DNA of 40,736 nucleotides from a virus: positions 1-40,736 of the IMG/VR virus record IMGVR_UViG_3300047476_001065; one strand, written 5' to 3'. Both the position numbers and the translations under genes were made by a program. Position 1 is the stretch's first letter. Every line of letters starts with the position of its first letter. A model generated the notes under the pieces. That model was not told the DNA's origin. It saw only the letters and a program-made list of their open reading frames with translations, and made no database searches. Positions 32,312 through 39,131 of this stretch are shown piece by piece.

Positions 32312-32376
32312 TTTTTATTATTGTTAGTGCAAGGTGATTGGGTGATAAGGACACCTTGCGAAACCTCATCTAGTGC

Positions 32377-32409
32377 TTAAGCAGCTAGAGCGTAACTTTC
32401 ATCGTTTGC
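32377..32409 (-). other. tmRNA tag reading frame, peptide ANDESYALAA
   Basis: GCA resume codon (32407-32409) followed by ten codons in all and TAA at 32377-32379: ANDESYALAA. E. coli has (A)ANDENYALAA, so only one residue differs. The ending ALAA is the ClpXP/ClpAP degron. AAAACTAGTAACT precedes the resume codon, like the A-rich region in known tmRNAs. The stop lies in a helix-5-like stem-loop, as in E. coli. Confidence 0.95.
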
Positions 32410-32496
32410 AGTTACTAGTTTTGCTTGATTTACGGTCATCGCCTACCGAGTAGCCTAATATAATACTTAAATGTCGGTCGAAACTATTTCGCCCCC

Positions 32497-32563
32497 ATCA
32501 GAAGCACACAATCCCCACTAGAGCCCTCAGAGGTTTCTTTCATCTAGGACAACTATATGCTTC
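32497..32563 (-). other. Intervening segment removed from the pre-tmRNA
   Basis: The 67 bases between the acceptor-piece CCA and the coding-piece GGGGG. Its ends (GAAGCA at 32558-32563 and TGCTTC at 32501-32506) pair with each other. Pairing extends by two bases into the CA of CCA, giving an 8-bp helix stacked on the acceptor stem. Such a loop is expected in permuted tmRNA precursors and is excised by host RNases. Confidence 0.85.
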
Positions 32564-32634
32564 TGGTGGAGGCGGCCGGTACTGCCCCGGCGTGTCGCCA
32601 TTCTTTTTTATACTAAGTTATACTACCATTTTTC

Positions 32635-32718
32635 TTAGATATTACTAAGTAACCATATAGCAAATGATATTACCATACCTATTGCAATACCAACACTAAA
32701 TGCTATTAATAAGTCCAT
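32635..32718 (-). CDS. Possible 27-residue membrane peptide upstream of tmRNA
   Basis: ATG at 32718 opens a 27-codon frame, MDLLIAFSVGIAIGMVISFA then IWLLSNI, ending 5 bases before the tmRNA acceptor region. It would be a single membrane helix with a small-residue face (GIAIG). No clear ribosome site is seen, and its ATG overlaps the -10 box of the tmRNA promoter, so transcripts from that promoter start after the ATG. It could only be translated from read-through of the upstream gene. It may be a chance frame. Confidence 0.35.
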   Translation of the reverse strand: MDLLIAFSVGIAIGMVISFAIWLLSNI

Positions 32719-32745
32719 TTTACTACTTGTAATTAGAAATGTCAA
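32717..32745 (-). promoter_or_regulatory. Strong sigma70-type promoter of the tmRNA gene
   Basis: Minus strand TTGACA (32740-32745, perfect -35), 17-base spacer, TAAAAT (32717-32722, one mismatch to TATAAT). Start is expected near 32710, about 80 bases before the acceptor piece. This is the best host-type promoter seen in the window and allows tmRNA expression from unmodified host polymerase, early in infection. Confidence 0.72.
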
Positions 32746-32753
32746 GATATTTA

Positions 32754-33503
32754 TTAATCTTTACCAAATAACTCTTTCGTTTCGTTATGGTTCTTAATGA
32801 ATCGATGTTGGTTACTTAAATCAAACAAGTCATGTATGTTTGCAGGTTTACCTATAGTTTTCATTTCAATATCGAAATCTTGTTTTGGCACTAATATGTA
32901 TTGTGAGATGGGTGTGCCGGCTTTTATTAATGTTTTACCTTCAGTTAAATGCCACATTAATTGCACATTCATTTGTGCAGGACCCATCTCTCTAGTAAAA
33001 TATCCAGGTACAGTAGTGAATCTATTTTCATCTGAATATGCAACAGGCATTTCCATTAAATAATAACCTTTTGGTACAACGCATTTCCATCCAGTGTGTA
33101 TTTTAATTAATGATTTTAATGTATTATTTGGCCAATTGTTCATATATTGATGCAGTTGGTCGGGTGGATGTGAACCAATATATTCTTCTTGATTAATCAC
33201 ACTCTGATCTATTGGTGTAGTCCATCTGAAAGTCTGTCCATCACCATTTGTTTCAATAGTTATGTCTTGCCAAGTTCTAAGAATCCAACCATGTCGTTGT
33301 AGTTTAAAAATACCAGGACACCTTGCGGTGTGTATCATCTTTTCCATGCCATAATTTGGTTGTTTTCTGATATTCGCCAAATCATCTAATGCTCTATTTA
33401 CCCAAGGATGTTTATAATCTTTTGCAGGTATAATAGGCATTATTTTGTCCATGCCTGGTATTGATGTCTCAAACACTATTTTTTCTTTTCGCCATTTAAA
33501 CAT
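32754..33503 (-). CDS. Conserved phage protein, DUF6065-like, unknown function
   Basis: A 249-residue protein beginning MFKWRKEKIVFETSIPGMDK. It has a Trp-rich core (CPGIFKLQRHGWILRTWQDI; FRWTTPIDQ) and WKCVVPKGYYLMEMPVAYSD, then IKAGTPISQYILVPK. The layout is that of the DUF6065-type proteins seen in phages and marine bacteria, which form beta-rich cupin-like folds. A TTG lies further upstream in frame, but the ATG at 33503 is four bases after the nuclease stop and gives the usual start. No catalytic residues can be named. It is the last gene before the tmRNA promoter. Confidence 0.7.
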   Translation of the reverse strand: MFKWRKEKIVFETSIPGMDKIMPIIPAKDYKHPWVNRALDDLANIRKQPNYGMEKMIHTARCPGIFKLQRHGWILRTWQDITIETNGDGQTFRWTTPIDQSVINQEEYIGSHPPDQLHQYMNNWPNNTLKSLIKIHTGWKCVVPKGYYLMEMPVAYSDENRFTTVPGYFTREMGPAQMNVQLMWHLTEGKTLIKAGTPISQYILVPKQDFDIEMKTIGKPANIHDLFDLSNQHRFIKNHNETKELFGKD

Positions 33504-33507
33504 AATA

Positions 33508-34164
33508 TCACATTTTTCTATAGTAATCAATTGCTGATACAAGACCTGGTATATGGTCTATAACTTTCTCTTTAAATATCATTGGTGATGAATCCTTAAC
33601 TGCCATTATAATAACTATATCGTGAATTGGTTCACCAGTTAATTCTTCATACATCAAAGCATATGCAGTACACTGCCAAAAGTAATCTTCAATATCATCT
33701 CGTTTCTTTGGTCTACTTGCAGTCTTAAAATCAATTACAGATAGTTTACCTTCATACTCTGCAATACAGTCAACACGACCTGCCATCTCTATCTTTTCAG
33801 ACCACAATGCTTGTTCTTGATAATGTATATTATCTATATTATTCAAATATGGTTTGATTGTTAAAAAGAATTCAACGGCATCAGGCATAATACCTTTAAG
33901 GTAGTCCTGTTTGTTGTTTAGATAGTTTTCACAGATGGTGTGAACATTGGTACCACGTGATGTGGCCTGTTTGGTGATTCTGTTTGCTTCTTCATCACCA
34001 ACACGTTTACGCCAATCAATGAATGTTTGTTTCTTTTGAGCACCAACAACTGTGGTTACTGAAGGTAATCTTTTACCATTTGGTAGTGTGTAGTATCTTT
34101 TACCGTCAGGAAAAGTTTCAGATTTCAAATCTTCCAGTTGAACTGGTGGACAATAATTAAACAT
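33508..34164 (-). CDS. PD-(D/E)XK exonuclease of RecB/Cas4 type
   Basis: A 218-residue nuclease. The RecB-type order of motifs is visible: GTNVHTICENYL with His75, GRVDCIAEYEGKLSVIDFKT (Asp132, Asp145, Lys147), and the QxxxY motif WQCTAYALMYEE (Gln164, Tyr168). No Cys cluster of the Cas4 iron-sulfur type is seen. The N-terminus has LPSVTTVVGAQKK, usual for this phage family. Phage enzymes of this kind probably trim DNA ends in recombination or degrade host DNA. It is encoded with a conserved unknown gene four bases downstream. Confidence 0.85.
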   Translation of the reverse strand: MFNYCPPVQLEDLKSETFPDGKRYYTLPNGKRLPSVTTVVGAQKKQTFIDWRKRVGDEEANRITKQATSRGTNVHTICENYLNNKQDYLKGIMPDAVEFFLTIKPYLNNIDNIHYQEQALWSEKIEMAGRVDCIAEYEGKLSVIDFKTASRPKKRDDIEDYFWQCTAYALMYEELTGEPIHDIVIIMAVKDSSPMIFKEKVIDHIPGLVSAIDYYRKM

Positions 34165-34170
34165 AATATT

Positions 34171-34443
34171 TTAGGTGTAAACTTTCTCGTAAGGTCTATA
34201 AATTAATTTATCAAGATATTCTGGTATCTTTACTTTACTTAATGCTGCAATGCGTTCTAATTGTCCCACTGGTGTGAAACGATTAATTATCTCATCTAAT
34301 TCTTCATAATGTGGATAATGTCCATCTATTATAGGTAGGTCTACATTATAGACAAGGCCTTGTGGCACTTCATCACAATACCATTTAACTACAATACAAC
34401 CTATATGAGGCACAAATTCAAGTATATCATACTTTATATTCAT
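34171..34443 (-). CDS. Small hypothetical protein after the adhesin gene
   Basis: A 90-residue protein, MNIKYDILEFVPHIGCIVVK at the start, then a Pro/Tyr-rich middle (LVYNVDLPIIDGHYPHYEEL) and RIAALSKVKIPEYLDKLIY. The ATG at 34443 is preferred over an in-frame TTG two codons upstream. It lies nine bases after the adhesin stop, so a fibre-assembly or attachment role is possible. That idea rests on position only, and I do not recognise the family. Confidence 0.6.
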   Translation of the reverse strand: MNIKYDILEFVPHIGCIVVKWYCDEVPQGLVYNVDLPIIDGHYPHYEELDEIINRFTPVGQLERIAALSKVKIPEYLDKLIYRPYEKVYT

Positions 34444-34452
34444 TGTCAATCT

Positions 34453-36060
34453 TTATCCTGATGTTGGTCCATTTATAGTACCTAAAGCTAACCAAGTAAC
34501 TTTTGAGTAACCAACAATTGATGAACCCGCTGTTCCACCGCCACCACCGGCTGCCCTAAAAGTATTACCATTACCTGTACCACCAGTTGAACCAGAAGAT
34601 CCATATCCACCACCTGTACCACCTGCACCAGCAGTATATCCATTTGCTCCGCCAGCACCACCACTACCAGCAGCGTTCGTTGCGCCACCTGTTCCAGTGC
34701 CGCCATTTGCTTGTCCTGTACCTCCACTAGCACCACTTGACACGCCAAGGCCTCCGCCTCCACCGCCACCACCAGTAAAGTAATAAACAGTCCGTGCAGT
34801 TTTGCCTGATCCAGATGTAGCCGTACCACCTGTTGATCCTCCACCACCGCCACCACCGCCACCACCTGAAATTCTTCCTGCGTTACTTATTCTAACAGGA
34901 CTTGCAGTGAATAAGGCCGGACCACCTGCTGCACCTGCTGCTCCACCTGCACCAGAATTATATGCTGTTGCTGAGCCACCTGCGCCTGCATTACCGCCAC
35001 GGCCAATAATTGTTCCGTTGTTTATTATTTTCAATCCGCCATAGAAATAGTTTGGTATTTCCATTGCATATGAACCGGTAGAGGTTGATGTTATTGTTAC
35101 TCCACTATTGATTGTAACAACAACTAAACCATTATTTGCGTCCCAACCAGCAGTTTTTGCAATGCTGAATACATTTGCATTACTAATACTTGATGCAATA
35201 GTAACTGGATATGTTGGAGATATTGGTGGTACTACATCAAGAGTTAATGTCGGTGCAACAGTTTTTGCGGTTAAAGATACACTCTTTCCACTTTCATCAA
35301 CTATATTACCACTCTTTAATGTCAGCAACTCTGTGTTAGGAATTGGAGCCAATGTTAGAGTTGGTGGCGTAAAATCCGTAGTGTATATTGCTCTACCTTT
35401 TACTATTCTAAGATTGGATAACCAACCAGTATAGGTATTATCACTAGACTGACCACCACCATAAGTTGATCGACCAATTTGGCCATTAGCTAGAAATGCA
35501 TTTGTTACAGTTGACCATGCACCAATAGCAGTGTTTGCTTCTTTTACACCATTAATGAACAACATACCTGTATTTGCAAACTTAACGCAAGCGATGTGTC
35601 TCCAAGTATTGTCTGTAACATTGTTTGCACTTTTTATAGTAGTTGATACACCACCTTGTGCAAAGAAATTTAATTTACCAGGTGTACCACCACCGGACTG
35701 TTGACCAATACCAATTCCTGTACCTGTATTGTTTGTACTAGAATCTAAAATTGTTGAATATGTAGATTGGTCTGTGTTTGCCTTCATCCAAAATTCAACA
35801 GTAAAATCACTTGTGCCAAATTCTAAATTTGCTGTGTTGGCTATTTTTAGTCCATTACTTGTGCCATCAAAATAATAAGCAGCTGCTAGGCCATCATTTG
35901 ATTTACCTTGAAGATCATTAACTCCAATTGCACCGGATAATTTGCCGGCAAGGCTTCGTACTGCATTGTCATTTAAACTGACTATAGCTGATGTTCCATA
36001 CCCATTCTCGGTATTAATTTGACTAAATGATAGTGATGATCCGGCTAGTGGTAATGTCAT
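34453..36060 (-). CDS. Tail adhesin with LamG domain and polyglycine-rich C-terminus
   Basis: A 535-residue protein. The start LPLAGSSLSFSQINTENGYG is shared by many aquatic phage fibre proteins. Residues about 57-260 form a LamG/concanavalin-like lectin domain (AAAYYFDGTSNGLKIANTAN, FTVEFWMKA, NTWRHIACVKF, GMLFINGVKEA, WLSNLRIVKGRAIYT). Residues about 270-340 are a beta linker. From about 345 the protein is Gly-rich (runs of up to nine Gly), ending WLALGTINGPTSG. Gly-rich bundles of this kind form polyglycine-II sandwiches in the gp38 receptor-binding adhesins of T4-like phages. Binding to a host surface glycan or protein is the likely role. It lies with accessory genes, not in the tail operon, and has AGGGA before the ATG. 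Confidence 0.8.
   Translation of the reverse strand: MTLPLAGSSLSFSQINTENGYGTSAIVSLNDNAVRSLAGKLSGAIGVNDLQGKSNDGLAAAYYFDGTSNGLKIANTANLEFGTSDFTVEFWMKANTDQSTYSTILDSSTNNTGTGIGIGQQSGGGTPGKLNFFAQGGVSTTIKSANNVTDNTWRHIACVKFANTGMLFINGVKEANTAIGAWSTVTNAFLANGQIGRSTYGGGQSSDNTYTGWLSNLRIVKGRAIYTTDFTPPTLTLAPIPNTELLTLKSGNIVDESGKSVSLTAKTVAPTLTLDVVPPISPTYPVTIASSISNANVFSIAKTAGWDANNGLVVVTINSGVTITSTSTGSYAMEIPNYFYGGLKIINNGTIIGRGGNAGAGGSATAYNSGAGGAAGAAGGPALFTASPVRISNAGRISGGGGGGGGGGSTGGTATSGSGKTARTVYYFTGGGGGGGGLGVSSGASGGTGQANGGTGTGGATNAAGSGGAGGANGYTAGAGGTGGGYGSSGSTGGTGNGNTFRAAGGGGGTAGSSIVGYSKVTWLALGTINGPTSG
34520..35010 (-). repeat. Glycine-rich repeat region of the adhesin
   Basis: About 160 codons in which Gly, Ala, Ser and Thr dominate, with (GGx)n and G8-9 runs encoded mainly by GGT/GGC/GGA. 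It stands out as the most GC-rich stretch of the window (plus strand rich in CCACCACC). Such DNA is prone to slippage and recombination and is a usual site of host-range variation in phage adhesins. Confidence 0.85.
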
Positions 36061-36072
36061 TTTTATCCCTAA

Positions 36073-36774
36073 TTATACTAAGCCCAATTTCTCCTTTACG
36101 GTTAGATACTCTTTAACAAAACCACTCCTCACAATATCCTCGATACCGAATTTTATATGGGCAACATCGCTGACGCTTTCTAAGATACGCACCGTATCTG
36201 TTAGGCCAGACTTTTCTTTCCTGATATTTAGGTCATTTTGGTTGAAGTCTCCACATAACATAAACCTGCAATTCTCACCTATTCTAGTGAGTACAGTATC
36301 TATTTCATGGAAGGTTGCAGACTGAAATTCATCAAAAACAATAATACAATCTTTGAATGTAAGTCCACGTAGGAAACTGGTAGTCTGGAATTCTACAATC
36401 TCTTTATTTAAGAGGAAATGCCACGCATCACCACGGCCAATCAATTCATTAACTATGTTCATGTATGGTTCTTGATAAATTTTGGCCTTTTCTTCCAGTG
36501 TACCTGGAACGAAACCTAAGTCCCTAGATGGAACGGCCGAACGTACAATTATGATTTTATTGTAACATGAATTATCAACCAATAAGTCTTGTAGACCAAG
36601 ATACAATGCAAGAAAAGATTTACCTGAGCCCGCAGACCCAGATAAAATTAAATTGTTACCTTTTTCATATGCTTCAAAGGTTCTTTCTTGATTCTCTGTT
36701 AATGGTTTGATTCTTTTAAGTGAAAAGTGTTGCGATTTGGCTTCTGCTGATGCTGTTTTTTTTCTTGTCGCCAT
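36073..36774 (-). CDS. phoH: PhoH-like ATPase
   Basis: A 233-residue P-loop protein. Walker A is GSAGSGKS (46-53) and Walker B is IIVFDEFQ (144-151), with LTENQERTFEAYEKG upstream and MLCGDFNQNDL as sensor motif, all of the PhoH family. RSAVPSRDLGFVPGTLEEKA is another family block. PhoH is among the commonest genes of aquatic phages. It binds RNA or ATP and its role in infection is not settled. The N-terminal 15 residues are basic. It lies 12 bases upstream of the adhesin gene. Confidence 0.93.
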   Translation of the reverse strand: MATRKKTASAEAKSQHFSLKRIKPLTENQERTFEAYEKGNNLILSGSAGSGKSFLALYLGLQDLLVDNSCYNKIIIVRSAVPSRDLGFVPGTLEEKAKIYQEPYMNIVNELIGRGDAWHFLLNKEIVEFQTTSFLRGLTFKDCIIVFDEFQSATFHEIDTVLTRIGENCRFMLCGDFNQNDLNIRKEKSGLTDTVRILESVSDVAHIKFGIEDIVRSGFVKEYLTVKEKLGLV

Positions 36775-36787
36775 GGTTTCCCTTATG

Positions 36788-37063
36788 TCACCACTCCCGT
36801 GGTAGTTTAGTTTTATGATTCTTACCTAGTGTATTACCAGGTACACTTTGTTTGATACGTTCTATCACACCTTTCTCAAAGGCAGAATCGGGCTGGCCGA
36901 TGCCAGGAACGGACATTCTCATTCCGTCACCCAGCATTGGCACAGCATCGATATAAGATTCCAAATTCGGATTACTTTCTTTATATGAATCTAGTTCCGA
37001 GATTTTTAATAGAATCTCAGTGATTTCATCCGTCTCTTTATTTCGGAACTTATAGTATGGCAT
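36788..37063 (-). CDS. Small conserved phage protein, FmdB-like without zinc ribbon
   Basis: A 91-residue protein: PYYKFRNKETDEITEILLKI, then SELDSYKESNPNLESYIDAV. Phage proteins with this PTY(K/R)FRN...T.E...M.SISE pattern recall the FmdB regulatory family, but the CxxC pairs are missing. The C-terminus (GVIERIKQSVPGNTLGKNHK) resembles the helix-plus-basic end of related cyanophage proteins. It lies between the outer-membrane protein gene and phoH. Function unknown. Confidence 0.7.
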   Translation of the reverse strand: MPYYKFRNKETDEITEILLKISELDSYKESNPNLESYIDAVPMLGDGMRMSVPGIGQPDSAFEKGVIERIKQSVPGNTLGKNHKTKLPREW

Positions 37064-37064
37064 A

Positions 37065-37637
37065 TTAGAATGAACGTGTGTAACTTACACGATAAGCATT
37101 CTTTGCTTCACCGTCATCACCATAGGCTTTACTATAACGTAAAGCAACTGTGTCTTTGTTAGTCAATGCATAAGATAATGTGGCATGAGCACGGTTACTT
37201 TGAAATGCATTTACAGTATCAAGGGCATTACGATAACGACCACCAATGTCACCACTTAATGCACCAGCGATTGGAAACTTAACACCATAGTCAACAGCGT
37301 AATGGGTGAAATGTGTACTTGATGACATCTTCTCACCTAAACGAACACCCAAATAAGGATTTACACCAACAATAGCATCAAAGTTCTTACGAGCACGAAC
37401 TTCTACACCAGTGCTGATTGAACCTGAACCGATATCAGCTTGGCTTGATTCCATCTTGATAGAATAATCCATGCCACCATCAACTTTAACACCAGCAACA
37501 ACCGCACCTTTAACACTATCAGCATCGGTGATACGGTTAGTTTCATTACTGTATTCAAGGCCAGCATAACCTTTAGTTTCAGCCATTGTTGCTGAAGATG
37601 ACGCAATCAAAATTGCCATTAAAAAGAATTTCTTCAT
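37065..37637 (-). CDS. Outer-membrane beta-barrel-like protein with signal peptide
   Basis: A 190-residue protein. A typical Sec signal peptide MKKFFLMAILIASSSATMA is followed by cleavage near A19-E20. The mature part alternates polar and hydrophobic residues in strands (GYAGLEYSNETNRI; MDYSIKMESSQ; VNPYLGVRLGEKM; AHATLSYALTNKDTVALRYS). It ends in RVSYTRSF, the C-terminal Phe used by the BAM complex. No Cys is present. The likely product is a small outer-membrane barrel made by the infected host. AAGGAG precedes the ATG. It could alter receptor exposure or exclude superinfecting phages; this is inference. Confidence 0.85.
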   Translation of the reverse strand: MKKFFLMAILIASSSATMAETKGYAGLEYSNETNRITDADSVKGAVVAGVKVDGGMDYSIKMESSQADIGSGSISTGVEVRARKNFDAIVGVNPYLGVRLGEKMSSSTHFTHYAVDYGVKFPIAGALSGDIGGRYRNALDTVNAFQSNRAHATLSYALTNKDTVALRYSKAYGDDGEAKNAYRVSYTRSF

Positions 37638-37657
37638 GTTACTCCTTATTATTAAAG

Positions 37658-38224
37658 TTAAGATACTACATTATACCAATACGGTATTGGGCGAGAATTC
37701 ACTTTGCCTTTCCATGAAGCAAGGTGAGTCTTATTGTTTATATAGTAATTGCGATATGAGGCTAACGAACTACCAGGTACTTTTACATCATCAGGCATGG
37801 CCGGTGTAGGTTCAGTAAAAGGTTTATCTTTGTTTATGTTTGTTGGTATTTTTTGCAACGCACCAGATAAACCACTACCTTGTACTTTATGTACTTTACC
37901 GTAACGATAAGTATATTCAAGGCATAAGCACTCTAATAGGTTTTGTAACCAAACATAATTTGCAGCAGACTGCCTGCACCAGACAGCTGACGGATGGTTG
38001 ATATGAGTGGCACTATAAAGCACACCATCAATGTCACCATGTAACATATACTTAGTTTGTTTTCGGCCACTTGTAGCACTGCGTACAATAGTGGGAGTAC
38101 CATCAAGAACCCGATGAGCAGTAGAAAGAAGTTGAGCATATTCAAGTATCATTTTCACAAGGTGTTTATCATTGTGCATCTCAGCACAAACACGGGTATC
38201 ATTATCTAAGTAAAATATATTCAT
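37658..38224 (-). CDS. Conserved T4-like phage protein, unknown function
   Basis: A 188-residue protein with the block MNIFYLDNDTRVCAEMHNDK, then HLVKMILEYAQLLSTAHRVL, and HPSAVWCRQSAANYVWLQNL, then EYTYRYGKVHK. This is a well-known hypothetical family of T4-like and other large phages. Conserved His, Asp and Lys (CAEMHNDKH) might be catalytic, but no reaction is established to me. The C-terminus is Pro/Lys-rich. It lies directly upstream of the outer-membrane protein gene. Confidence 0.75.
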   Translation of the reverse strand: MNIFYLDNDTRVCAEMHNDKHLVKMILEYAQLLSTAHRVLDGTPTIVRSATSGRKQTKYMLHGDIDGVLYSATHINHPSAVWCRQSAANYVWLQNLLECLCLEYTYRYGKVHKVQGSGLSGALQKIPTNINKDKPFTEPTPAMPDDVKVPGSSLASYRNYYINNKTHLASWKGKVNSRPIPYWYNVVS

Positions 38225-38233
38225 AATTTATAA

Positions 38234-38440
38234 TTAAACAGGATGATGTTTCAGTTCTTCCAAAATTTTTGGATCATCCAAATGCACTTGTAATGAATGT
38301 ATATTGTAACCACAACCTTTTAAGAAAGTTTCCAATCGTTCTACAATCAGAAATATGTCACTCTCAATAAAATCTGTATGCACAGATAGTTCTTGTGAAT
38401 CATAATCATCATGCATACTTAAATGGAATCTATGGCTCAT
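38234..38440 (-). CDS. Small hypothetical protein
   Basis: A 68-residue acidic protein with a His-rich N-terminus (MSHRFHLSMHDDYDSQ) and helix ESDIFLIVERLETFLKGCGY. Its ATG overlaps the stop of the upstream gene (ATGA), showing that it is translated in the same operon. I do not recognise a family. Confidence 0.65.
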   Translation of the reverse strand: MSHRFHLSMHDDYDSQELSVHTDFIESDIFLIVERLETFLKGCGYNIHSLQVHLDDPKILEELKHHPV

Positions 38441-38709
38441 AGTTTGGGTATCTCCAATTTATCTTTTTCTGATTTTTTAGGGAACTTCTTTGCAATGTCC
38501 TCAGCTGATACTGTTTGCATTACAAATTGTTTAAATGATTCATAATTATCTGTTACTTTCATAGAGATACGAGCACCAACACCACCTGCATCAGTAAAGA
38601 ATATGGCACTACCACCTTCTCTGAGAGGAGCAATTTCAACAATTTGATCCAGATTAATAATTACTGGACACCCTTTTTCTACCGAATTTACTTCAACAAA
38701 AATACTCAT
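38437..38709 (-). CDS. Small beta-rich hypothetical protein
   Basis: A 90-residue protein: SIFVEVNSVEKGCPVIINLD, then QIVEIAPLREGGSAIFFTDA. The pattern of a residue-wise V-IN-D-I-I followed by a turn and strand is like FlbD-type and phage small beta proteins. The C-terminus is a Lys-rich tail (KKFPKKSEKDKLEIPKL). It overlaps the next gene by ATGA and the previous one by TAATG. Function unknown. Confidence 0.65.
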   Translation of the reverse strand: MSIFVEVNSVEKGCPVIINLDQIVEIAPLREGGSAIFFTDAGGVGARISMKVTDNYESFKQFVMQTVSAEDIAKKFPKKSEKDKLEIPKL

Positions 38710-38876
38710 TACTCATCTCCTTGGTTGTTATCACGAACTTTTGCCATCTTGGCCTTTGCTTCAGCAACTTGTGCATCAATCATCATTTGTTTCATAAAAG
38801 GCCTTTTCTCAGCAGATGTAACCGCCAATAGTCTTTTAGTTTCTTTCTTCATGTTAAAGTTCGAATGTGTTTTCAT
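38709..38876 (-). CDS. Very small basic protein with coupled start and stop
   Basis: A 55-residue frame, MKTHSNFNMKKETKRLLAVT at the start and AQVAEAKAKMAKVRDNNQGD then E at the end. The ATG overlaps the upstream stop (ATGA at 38873-38876) and its TAA overlaps the downstream start (TAATG). Both junctions are of the kind used throughout this operon, which supports a real gene. An internal Met at residue 9 is an alternative start. It is probably a basic helical protein. Confidence 0.7.
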   Translation of the reverse strand: MKTHSNFNMKKETKRLLAVTSAEKRPFMKQMMIDAQVAEAKAKMAKVRDNNQGDE

Positions 38877-39130
38877 TTTTTATCGCAATCCTCTGTTCTA
38901 ACAAGGTAATTAGTATAATCATTATGTGGACGAACAAAATAACATTCACCCTTAACAGACCATACCAAATGGTTTTGAATTCCACTATACTCCTTCAAAG
39001 CAGGTGGGTTCTTATAGTTATCAATAATTTGTTTGATACTAATAATACAAATGATTATAAACAAAGCCAACATCATATTGGTTGTTATTGTAACCGAATT
39101 GTTCTTTATATAGTCAAGTATTTTTTGCAT
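38873..39130 (-). CDS. Small single-pass membrane protein
   Basis: An 85-residue protein with one membrane helix at about 17-36 (TNMMLALFIIICIISIKQII). After it comes a soluble part containing two Cys (GECYFVRP; TEDCDKK) that might form a disulfide if exported. It is one base after the upstream gene. Phage operons often hold such inner-membrane proteins near lysis or exclusion genes, but no function can be given. Confidence 0.65.
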   Translation of the reverse strand: MQKILDYIKNNSVTITTNMMLALFIIICIISIKQIIDNYKNPPALKEYSGIQNHLVWSVKGECYFVRPHNDYTNYLVRTEDCDKK

Positions 39131-39131
39131 A

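Larger units (their letters stand above)
32325..32630 (-). ncRNA. ssrA: Permuted two-piece tmRNA (ssrA); 3' half encoded first
   Basis: Transfer-messenger RNA rescues stalled ribosomes by tagging unfinished proteins. The minus strand shows a circularly permuted gene. The acceptor piece (about 32630-32564) comes first and ends CGCCTCC-A-CCA. The coding piece (32496 to about 32325) starts GGGGGCG. These two strands form a full 7-bp acceptor stem with G3-U (32494 with 32570), the alanine identity pair. A 5-bp T-stem (GCCGG/CCGGC, 32591-32587 and 32579-32575) with 7-base loop abuts it. Helix 2 joins the pieces by 13 bp (32470-32465 and 32462-32456 with 32613-32618 and 32619-32625). After GTTTCGAC come a pseudoknot-like segment, the tag frame, a helix 5 (TCTAG/CTAGA around the stop) and an 8-bp helix (GCAAGGTG/CACCTTGC). 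Outer ends are approximate. The T-loop GGCAGTA is unlike UUCRANY. This accounts for most of the gene-free 440 bases at 32312-32753. Confidence 0.95.

Noticed and set aside
32329-32359. GCAAGGTG/CACCTTGC stem as a rho-independent terminator after tmRNA
   Set aside because: No T run follows on the minus strand. The stem fits a pseudoknot or terminal helix of the tmRNA coding piece, and the LpxH-like gene begins a few bases later.
34802-35044. Plus-strand open frame rich in proline opposite the adhesin
   Set aside because: It is the complement of glycine codons (CCACCACC). It has no ribosome site and no independent support.
34488-35044. CRISPR-like repeat array in the repetitive stretch
   Set aside because: The repetition follows glycine codons in an open frame, with no constant repeat-spacer units.
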